From assembly GCA_022798035.1 (NCBI GenBank), contig JAAWLS010000186.1, forward strand, positions 1 through 5,103: a DNA stretch of 5,103 nt, read 5' to 3'. This stretch comes from Lachnospiraceae bacterium (GTDB lineage Bacteria > Bacillota > Clostridia > Lachnospirales > Lachnospiraceae). Positions 1-5,103 of this stretch are shown one piece after another; the stretch's first letter is position 1, and each line of letters opens with the position of its first letter. The notes under the pieces were generated by a model that saw only the letters and a list, made by a program, of their open reading frames with translations, searched no databases and had not been told where the DNA came from. The position numbers were made by a program, and so were the translations under genes.

Positions 1-1541
1 TCATGAGCGGCATGCTGGTCTATGATATACAGCTGGCTGTCAAACTCCACCAGCCAGTAAGTGTCGAAAAGCTGTCCAATGATGCGGTGCTCTTTTCTGG
101 CAGAGAGCTCCAGCAGTCTGCGGGGGCTGTTTTCTTCTTCTGTCTGAGACAGCTCTTCCTGTTGGGAAAGTTCTTCCTGCTGAAACAGTTTTTCTTGCTG
201 AGGAGGCCTTTCCTGCTGGGGAAAGGCCTCCCGTTGAATCTGTTTTTCCTGCTGTTTTGTTTCATTTGTCTGCAGAGGCTTTTGGGGAGGCCTGGCTGCA
301 AAGGTTATTTCCTCAGCTGCCAGCTCTGGCTGTTTCTGCTGTTTTTTCCGTTCTGAAAGAGGGGCCTCTTTAAGCTCCTGGTATTTTGCCTCGTAAGGGC
401 TGTCCTTTCGTATTGCCTGCTTGACAGATTCCAGACGTTTGGACTCAAAAGGCTCCGGTGCCCTGCGGCTGGAAGCCAGATATGCTTTCCGTTCCTGTCT
501 CTCGACACGCTTCTGCTCTTGTTCTTTGTCTAAACTCACCTGATATACCAGCTCATTTTGATTGATGGTATCGCGGATGAGAGCTGTGAGAAACTGATAT
601 AAAACCTCTCCGTTTTCAAACCGCAGTTCCATCTTGGTGGGATGTACGTTTACATCCAAAAGACTGCCGTTTATGGAAATTCGAAGTACGGTAAAGGGAT
701 ATTTGTGCTGCATCACAAAAGACTGGTAGGCGTCCTCGATACTCTTGGCAATCAGACTGCTCTTTACATACCGCCCATTGACGAAATAATTTTCAAAATT
801 CCGGTTTCCTCTGGAAATCAAAGGTTTTCCTACAAATCCTTCCACGGAAAAATATTCATTTTCTCCCTGAATTTCAATTAAATTTGCAGCAATGTCACGC
901 CCATAAATGTGATAGATAATCTCTTTTAAATTGGAATTGCCGGAAGTATGGAGTTTTGGCTGATTGTTTACAATCAATTTGAAAGAAATTTCCGGGTGGG
1001 ACAAGGCCAGGTGTTCCATCAGATTTCCGATATATCCGGCTTCTGTCTGCGGAGTTTTTAAAAATTTTTTCCGAGCCGGTGTGTTGTAGAACAGATTCCG
1101 CACCAGAAATGTGGTGCCTTCTGGCGCTCCGATTTCTTCTGACGATTTTTCTTTTCCGCCCTCTATGAGGTAGCGGGTGCCGCCAAGACTCAGAGAAGTC
1201 TTGGTAATCAGCTCTACCTGGGACACTGCGGCAATGCTGGAGAGAGCCTCACCCCGAAATCCCAGGGAAGACACGGTCATCAAATCCTCCACACTGCGGA
1301 TTTTACTGGTGGAATGGCGCAGAAAAGCCAGGGGAATCTGTTCTTTTTCAATGCCGCATCCATTGTCTGTGACTCGAATCAGAGAAATTCCCCCTTCTTT
1401 GATTTCCACAGTAACAGCGCTTGCCTTGGCGTCTATGGCATTTTCCACCAATTCTTTTACTACGGAGGAAGGACGCTCAATCACTTCACCTGCCGCAATC
1501 TTGTCAATTGTCTGTTGGCTTAGAACCTCAATATCTGCCAT
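1..1541 (-). CDS. mutL: DNA mismatch repair protein MutL, 3' end missing (513 complete codons visible)
   Basis: MutL is a GHKL-family ATPase that links mismatch-bound MutS to downstream repair; MutL proteins with a DQHA motif also nick the strand to be repaired. The frame is open from ATG 1541 to the left edge. The ATP-binding motifs are E30/N34 (KELVENAIDA), DNGCGI 59-64, RHSTSK 75-80 and GFRGEAL 94-100. DVNVHPTK at 296-303 carries the conserved lysine of the transducer domain. The N-terminal domain ends near residue 335. A Glu/Gln/Lys-rich, probably disordered linker follows to about 480, with hexapeptide repeats at 429-470. The C-terminal domain begins at about 485 (RIIGQLFDTYWLVEF) and the window cuts it at D508-QHAAH and a codon starting GA, matching the endonuclease motif DQHA(X)2E. 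The rest of that domain is outside the window. The start is supported by AAGGAG 6 nt upstream and by the family-typical opening MADIEVLSQQTIDKIAAGEV. It lies 60 nt after mutS and is probably co-transcribed with it. Identity is near certain. Confidence 0.97.
   Translation of the reverse strand, partial: MADIEVLSQQTIDKIAAGEVIERPSSVVKELVENAIDAKASAVTVEIKEGGISLIRVTDNGCGIEKEQIPLAFLRHSTSKIRSVEDLMTVSSLGFRGEALSSIAAVSQVELITKTSLSLGGTRYLIEGGKEKSSEEIGAPEGTTFLVRNLFYNTPARKKFLKTPQTEAGYIGNLMEHLALSHPEISFKLIVNNQPKLHTSGNSNLKEIIYHIYGRDIAANLIEIQGENEYFSVEGFVGKPLISRGNRNFENYFVNGRYVKSSLIAKSIEDAYQSFVMQHKYPFTVLRISINGSLLDVNVHPTKMELRFENGEVLYQFLTALIRDTINQNELVYQVSLDKEQEQKRVERQERKAYLASSRRAPEPFESKRLESVKQAIRKDSPYEAKYQELKEAPLSERKKQQKQPELAAEEITFAARPPQKPLQTNETKQQEKQIQREAFPQQERPPQQEKLFQQEELSQQEELSQTEEENSPRRLLELSARKEHRIIGQLFDTYWLVEFDSQLYIIDQHAAH
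132..257 (-). repeat. Seven tandem 18-bp units encoding hexapeptides in the MutL linker
   Basis: Read on the minus strand, residues 429-470 of MutL fall into seven consecutive six-residue units: KQQEKQ, IQREAF, PQQERP, PQQEKL, FQQEEL, SQQEEL, SQTEEE. The consensus is x-Q-Q-E-x-x. Five units keep QQE exactly, and the usual codons are CAG CAG GAA. Since 18 bp is a whole number of codons, gain or loss of a unit would change linker length without shifting the frame. The units are diverged at their variable positions, which suggests old duplication rather than a recent expansion. The array lies in the poorly conserved linker between the ATPase and endonuclease domains, where length change is likely to be tolerated. 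Confidence 0.8.
202..231. repeat. Perfect 12-bp inverted repeat with 6-nt loop inside mutL
   Basis: The arms 202-213 (GGAGGCCTTTCC) and 220-231 (GGAAAGGCCTCC) are exact reverse complements separated by the 6 nt at 214-219. The mutL mRNA could form a strong GC-rich hairpin here. It lies wholly within coding sequence, across the repeat units IQREAF and PQQERP, and no run of U follows it on the minus-strand transcript. It is therefore not a plausible intrinsic terminator. Its function, if any, is unknown. Confidence 0.75.
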
Positions 1542-1547
1542 AATATG

Positions 1548-1553
1548 CTCCTT
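1548..1553 (-). promoter_or_regulatory. mutL ribosome binding site (AAGGAG)
   Basis: The minus strand reads AAGGAG, then 6 nt (CATATT), then ATG at 1541. Spacing and match to the anti-Shine-Dalgarno sequence are close to ideal, which fixes the mutL start. Confidence 0.9.
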
Positions 1554-1556
1554 ATT

Positions 1557-1592
1557 CCCTTCAGATATTCCTAAGAAATCCGGGCTGAAGGG
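1557..1592 (-). repeat. 8-bp inverted repeat in the mutS-mutL gap, just before the mutL ribosome binding site
   Basis: On the minus-strand transcript, CCCTTCAG (1592-1585) pairs exactly with CTGAAGGG (1564-1557) around a 20-nt loop. The first arm begins 10 nt after the mutS stop codon, and the second arm ends 3 nt before the mutL AAGGAG. No T-run follows, so termination is unlikely. A weak effect on mutL translation or on mRNA processing is possible, but the long loop and short stem make chance pairing a fair alternative. Confidence 0.45.
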
Positions 1593-1601
1593 TGATGTTA
1601 T

Positions 1602-4247
1602 CTACCAGCGGTTTTTCAGTTTACTCTGAAGCTGGTATAGTTTATTCAGCGCATCAATGGGCGTCAGATTTCCCAAATCTAATTCTGTCAGCTCCTGAAT
1701 GATGTCGTCGTCTTTTACTGTATCAAAGAGGGACATCTGTGTCAAATCCACTTCGTCTAGTTTTTCCGCCTGTTTCTTTGTCCGGGCGTGCTCTGACATA
1801 ATTGTTCCGGCAAATTCTGTAATGTCATGCGCGCTCAATTCCTCCGAAATGGCCTTTGCCCGTTCAATGACGCTCTCCGGCACGCCGGCCAGTTTGGCAA
1901 CCTGGATTCCATAGCTCTTGTCGGCGCCTCCCGGTACAATCTTCCGCAGAAAAACAATGTCGTCTCCTTTTTCTTTCACGGCAATGCAGTAATTATTCAC
2001 GTTGTTCAGCTTGCCCTCCAGTTCTGTCAGTTCGTGGTAGTGGGTGGCAAACAATGTTTTGGCGCCCAGAAGTTTGGGATTGCTGATGTGCTCCACCACA
2101 GCCCAGGCAATGCTCAGACCGTCGAAAGTGCTGGTTCCTCTTCCAATTTCATCCAGAACCAGCAGACTGCTGCTGGTGGCATTCCGCAGGATATTGGCTA
2201 CCTCCGTCATCTCCACCATAAAAGTACTCTGGCCGCTTGCCAAATCGTCGGAGGCTCCCACGCGGGTAAAAATCCGGTCCACAATTCCGATTTTGGCGCT
2301 TTCAGCAGGAACAAAGCTTCCGATTTGCGCCAGCAGCACAATCAGAGCCGTCTGGCGCATGTAAGTGGATTTTCCGGCCATATTTGGCCCGGTGATAATG
2401 GAAATACGGCGTTTGCTGTTGTCCAGATAAGTGTCGTTGGCAATAAACATGTCGTTGCTTATCATTTTCTCCACTACCGGGTGACGGCCGTTTCGAATGT
2501 CAATCACGCCGTTTTCATTGATGGAGGGACGGCAGTAATTATTCTGCTGGGCCACCAAAGACAGGGAGGACAGCACGTCAATTTTGGCAATGGCTTTGGC
2601 CGTTGTCTGAATTCTTAAGACTTCTGCTGCAATTTTATCCCGAATAGTCCGGAACATTTCATATTCCAGCGATACCAGTTTATCTTCCGCTCCCAGAATA
2701 ATGTCTTCCAGCTCCTTTAATTCTGCTGTGATGTAACGCTCTGCATTAGCCAAGGTCTGTTTTCTGGTATAGTAATCCGGCACAAGATTCTGATAAGAGT
2801 TTGTCACTTCCAGATAATAGCCGAATATTTTGTTGTATTTAATGCGGAGATTTCGAATCCCCGTCTTTTCCCGCTCTCTTTTCTCCAGCTCCATAAGCCA
2901 TGTTTTTCCCTCTGTCTTGGCATGGCGCAGTTTGTCAATCTCCTCATCGTATCCTTCTTTAATCATCCCGCCGTCCCGAATGGAAATGGGAGGCTCTTCA
3001 ATGATGGAAGCATCAATCAGCTGATAAATATCCTCCAGCTTGTCCATCTCTGTCCGGATTTCCTTCAGCATGGAAGTGTCAAACTCTTCCAAAAGTCTGT
3101 GAATGTGAGGCAGCATTTCCAGAGAACTCTTAAAAGCGGTCAAATCTCTGGGATTGGCTGTCTGATAAGTAACGCGGCTGATTAAACGTTCCATATCATA
3201 GATAGGATTCAGGTATTCTCGGATTTCTTCCCGAATCAATGCATTTTGATTCAAAGACTCAATGGCATCTAACCGTTTCTCAATGAGACGCTTCTCAATC
3301 AGCGGCTGTTCCACGTAACTGCGCAGCATCCGGGCTCCCATGGCAGTTCTGGTTTTGTCTAAGACCCACAGAAGAGAACCCCGCTTCTGCTTTTCCCGAA
3401 GTGTCTCCACCAGCTCTAAATTTCTCCTGGTGGAACTGTCGATAATCATATATTTGCCGGTGATGTACAGCTGCAGAGAGGTCATGTTAGCCAAATTATT
3501 CTTCTGAGTCTCATAGAGATATTTCAGCAATGCTCCTGCTGCAATGGTTCCCCACTCATAATCCTTGATGCCAAGTCCCTGGAGACTTGATATTTTAAAA
3601 TGCTCCAGCAAAATATTCTTTGCTGTCTCATCGCTGAAATACCAGGCGTCCAGTGAGTAAACGGCAATTCCCAGTCTCTGCTTCAAAGCCTCAAAATCCA
3701 TTCCCGTCATGTAAAAAGCCTCGTTGCAGATAATCTCGGAGGGTGCAAATTTATGTATCTCATCCAGAAGTTTCTGTTCCTGGTCCACTTCTGTCACATA
3801 ATAATCTCCTGTCGTCACGTCCGCAATGGAGACGCCGTACTTGTCCTCCATATAGACAATACACATAATATAATTGTTCTTTGTCTCATCCAAAGCATGC
3901 GTATCTAAATTGGTTCCGGGAGTGACAATCCGTACCACCTCTCTGCGCACCAGTCCTTTTGACATTTTCGGGTCCTCCACCTGTTCGCAGATAGCGACTT
4001 TGTACCCTTTTGCCACCAGCTTATTCAGATAGCTTTCCATGGAGTGGTAGGGCACGCCGCACATAGGCGCACGTTCCTGCTGCCCGCAGTTTTTGCCGGT
4101 CAGGGTGATTTCCAGTTCTTTTGAGGCAATCTGTGCATCCTCAAAAAACATCTCGTAAAAATCTCCCAGACGATAAAAAAGAATACAGTCTGTGTAATCT
4201 TTTTTGGTATCTATATATTGCTGCATCATTGGTGTATATTCTGACAC
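1602..4247 (-). CDS. mutS: DNA mismatch repair protein MutS (complete, 881 aa)
   Basis: MutS binds mismatches and small loops in DNA as a dimer and, with ATP, becomes a sliding clamp that recruits MutL. All family landmarks are present (numbered from the GTG start): the mismatch-reading F30-Y31-E32 in GDFYEMF, the CGVPYHS region of domain I, a connector domain, the lever/clamp region with NKIFGYYLEVT near 475, Walker A GPNMAGKST at 620-628, Walker B LLVLDE ending at D699-E700 followed by IGRGTS, and THYHE at 735-739. The C-terminal helix-turn-helix segment contains GIQVAKLAGVP. Near the end, Q837-MSLF fits the QxSLF-type sliding-clamp binding motif, and a short TPIDALNKLYQL helix closes the protein. 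Length is normal for the family. I chose GTG 4247 because AGGAGG lies 11 nt upstream and the protein then opens VSEYTPMMQQY (Met when initiating), as in relatives. A TTG at 4286 would give 894 aa but has only a weak ribosome site and would overlap the upstream gene by 35 bp. The tail TAG lies at 1602-1604. Confidence 0.98.
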   Translation of the reverse strand: MSEYTPMMQQYIDTKKDYTDCILFYRLGDFYEMFFEDAQIASKELEITLTGKNCGQQERAPMCGVPYHSMESYLNKLVAKGYKVAICEQVEDPKMSKGLVRREVVRIVTPGTNLDTHALDETKNNYIMCIVYMEDKYGVSIADVTTGDYYVTEVDQEQKLLDEIHKFAPSEIICNEAFYMTGMDFEALKQRLGIAVYSLDAWYFSDETAKNILLEHFKISSLQGLGIKDYEWGTIAAGALLKYLYETQKNNLANMTSLQLYITGKYMIIDSSTRRNLELVETLREKQKRGSLLWVLDKTRTAMGARMLRSYVEQPLIEKRLIEKRLDAIESLNQNALIREEIREYLNPIYDMERLISRVTYQTANPRDLTAFKSSLEMLPHIHRLLEEFDTSMLKEIRTEMDKLEDIYQLIDASIIEEPPISIRDGGMIKEGYDEEIDKLRHAKTEGKTWLMELEKREREKTGIRNLRIKYNKIFGYYLEVTNSYQNLVPDYYTRKQTLANAERYITAELKELEDIILGAEDKLVSLEYEMFRTIRDKIAAEVLRIQTTAKAIAKIDVLSSLSLVAQQNNYCRPSINENGVIDIRNGRHPVVEKMISNDMFIANDTYLDNSKRRISIITGPNMAGKSTYMRQTALIVLLAQIGSFVPAESAKIGIVDRIFTRVGASDDLASGQSTFMVEMTEVANILRNATSSSLLVLDEIGRGTSTFDGLSIAWAVVEHISNPKLLGAKTLFATHYHELTELEGKLNNVNNYCIAVKEKGDDIVFLRKIVPGGADKSYGIQVAKLAGVPESVIERAKAISEELSAHDITEFAGTIMSEHARTKKQAEKLDEVDLTQMSLFDTVKDDDIIQELTELDLGNLTPIDALNKLYQLQSKLKNRW

Positions 4248-4251
4248 GGTA

Positions 4252-5103
4252 TTACTTTCCTCCTGTTTTTTCGTACTTTTCGGCAATTGCCTCTGCCACT
4301 TTCATGCCGTCCATAGCCGCAGACATAATGCCTCCCGCATATCCGGCACCCTCTCCGCAGGGATAAATTCCTCCTTTGCTGCTCTCAAATCTTTCATCTC
4401 TTGTAATCCGAACTGGGGAAGATGTTCTGCTCTCCACGCCGGACAAAATCGTGTCTGGCCTGTCAAAATCAGGAATATACGCCGCAAACTTGTGCATTCC
4501 TGTACAGAAAGATGCGTAAATTTCCTCCGGAAACAACTGGTGAAGAGCGCCGAAATGATGATGCCCTTTAATGGAAGAGGAAAAACTGCCGTAGGATTTT
4601 GAAATTTTCTTTTGCTCAAAATCACCGAACAGCTGCTGGGGAACGGCTCCTCTTCCAATTTGAAATGCTTTTTCCTCCAGCCTGCGCTGAAATTCCACGC
4701 CGCTCAAAGGTCCAACAGCGCCAAAATCCTCCGGCGTCACAGTGACAATAATGGCGCTGTTGGCATTATCCCCATCTCGCCCGCTGTAACTCATACCGTT
4801 GACTGCAATCCGGTTTTCCTCAGAAGAGGCGTTGACTACATATCCTCCGGGGCACATGCAGAAAGAATAGACGCCTCTTTGACGGACAGTCATTTGTTCA
4901 CCGCCGCAAAAATGGCTGTTTTCCAGATTTGCAGTCAATTTATAGGAGGCAGCTGGGAGACTCCCAGCCGCGCTTTTGTATTGATTTTCATCAATCATGG
5001 ATTGGGGATGCTCCACCCGCAGTCCCACAGCAAATGATTTGGCTTCCATGGGAATACCTGCCCTATGCAGCATTTCAAAGGTATCTCTTGCGCTGTGGCC
5101 GAT
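4252..5103 (-). CDS. FAD-dependent dehydrogenase, COG2509-like, C-terminal part (283 aa visible; 5' end outside window)
   Basis: This is the C-terminal half or so of an uncharacterised flavoprotein of the NAD(P)/FAD-dependent oxidoreductase type; the substrate is unknown. The frame runs in from the right edge, and the ATG at 5073 is internal because the preceding residues IGHSARDTFE match the family's conserved GHSARDT segment. Within the visible fragment: GHSARDT at 2-8, a VGLRVEHPQ strand near 27-35, C82-M-C84-PGG (CxCPGG, a possible redox or structural cysteine pair), GVESRTSSPVRI at 222-233, and PCGEGAGYAGGI at about 248-259. The last is the glycine-rich segment expected to contact FAD near the C-terminus. 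The N-terminal Rossmann GxGxxG motif is outside the window. The protein is probably cytoplasmic; I see no membrane segment. It ends 4 nt before the mutS start, so the two genes are probably in one operon. Recognition of the family is from motif memory, not a search. Confidence 0.88.
   Translation of the reverse strand: MGHSARDTFEMLHRAGIPMEAKSFAVGLRVEHPQSMIDENQYKSAAGSLPAASYKLTANLENSHFCGGEQMTVRQRGVYSFCMCPGGYVVNASSEENRIAVNGMSYSGRDGDNANSAIIVTVTPEDFGAVGPLSGVEFQRRLEEKAFQIGRGAVPQQLFGDFEQKKISKSYGSFSSSIKGHHHFGALHQLFPEEIYASFCTGMHKFAAYIPDFDRPDTILSGVESRTSSPVRITRDERFESSKGGIYPCGEGAGYAGGIMSAAMDGMKVAEAIAEKYEKTGGK
4259..4264 (-). promoter_or_regulatory. mutS ribosome binding site (AGGAGG) inside the end of the upstream gene
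   Basis: The minus strand reads AGGAGG, then 11 nt that include the TAA stop of the upstream gene (4254-4252), then GTG at 4247. The spacing is a little long, but no ATG, GTG or TTG lies closer. This site decides the mutS start and suggests translational coupling: ribosomes finishing the dehydrogenase end within a few bases of where mutS begins. Confidence 0.7.

Noticed and set aside
202..231. Intrinsic terminator inside mutL
   Set aside because: The stem is strong, but no U-tract follows on the mutL transcript and the reading frame continues into the conserved C-terminal domain.
3..356. Plus-strand Leu/Phe-rich open frame that looks like a membrane peptide with FFLL repeats
   Set aside because: The hydrophobic repeats are simply the complement of the Gln/Glu codons (CAG, GAA) in the MutL linker, giving CTG/TTC. 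It is not evidence of a membrane protein.
20..508. Two minus-strand open frames (20-301 and 305-508) within the mutL 3' region
   Set aside because: Both are out of frame with mutL, which stays open through the whole stretch with recognisable MutL C-terminal sequence at its end. They are shadows permitted by the low-complexity linker.
1542..1601. Separate promoter for mutL in the mutS-mutL gap
   Set aside because: I could not identify a convincing -35/-10 pair in these 60 nt; read-through from mutS is the simpler explanation.
1177..1629. Plus-strand 150-codon open frame antisense to mutL
   Set aside because: It overlaps the highly conserved GHKL ATPase region of mutL on the other strand. Its protein resembles no family I know and is best explained as a shadow frame.
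1827..2618. Plus-strand 263-codon open frame antisense to mutS
   Set aside because: It lies wholly opposite the conserved ATPase part of mutS, shows no recognisable domain, and its composition is what a complementary frame of a conserved gene would give. No convincing ribosome site or own promoter was seen.
4302..4658. Minus-strand 118-codon frame inside the dehydrogenase gene
   Set aside because: It is in another frame from the conserved CGEGAGYAGGI and GVESRTSSPVRI coding sequence and has no family features.

Overview
The window is a piece of a bacterial chromosome with three closely packed genes, all on the minus strand. In transcription order (right to left) they are the 3' part of a COG2509-type FAD-dependent dehydrogenase gene, a complete mutS, and the 5' two-thirds or more of mutL. 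Every plus-strand open frame is a shadow of one of these genes. I see no RNA genes, mobile elements, CRISPR array or plus-strand genes.

The MutS and MutL sequences look like those of a Clostridia-class Firmicute, most likely a Lachnospiraceae-type gut anaerobe. The signs are the MutS N-terminus (TPMMQQY...DYxDCILFYRLGDFYEMFF), the purine-rich AGGAGG/AAGGAG ribosome binding sites, the moderate GC content, and a MutL with a DQHA endonuclease motif. This placement is recognition, not a computed phylogeny.

Layout: positions 4252-5103 hold the last 283 residues of the dehydrogenase. A strong Shine-Dalgarno sequence inside its last codons serves mutS, whose best start is a GTG at 4247, only 4 nt beyond the upstream stop. 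mutS runs to 1602. A 60-nt gap follows, carrying an inverted repeat and the mutL ribosome binding site, and mutL runs from 1541 off the left edge. No terminator separates the genes, so they are probably co-transcribed.

MutS recognises mismatches. MutL is the ATP-dependent matchmaker and, in organisms without MutH, also the strand-nicking endonuclease. The visible parts support the MutH-independent, sliding-clamp-linked form of repair: MutS has a QMSLF clamp-binding motif, and MutL reaches DQHAAH plus a codon beginning GA at the window edge. The least ordinary sequence is in the MutL interdomain linker: a seven-unit hexapeptide (18-bp) tandem repeat and, inside it, a perfect 12-bp inverted repeat. 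I do not see a new biological system here. This is a mostly ordinary DNA repair locus with a few local curiosities.
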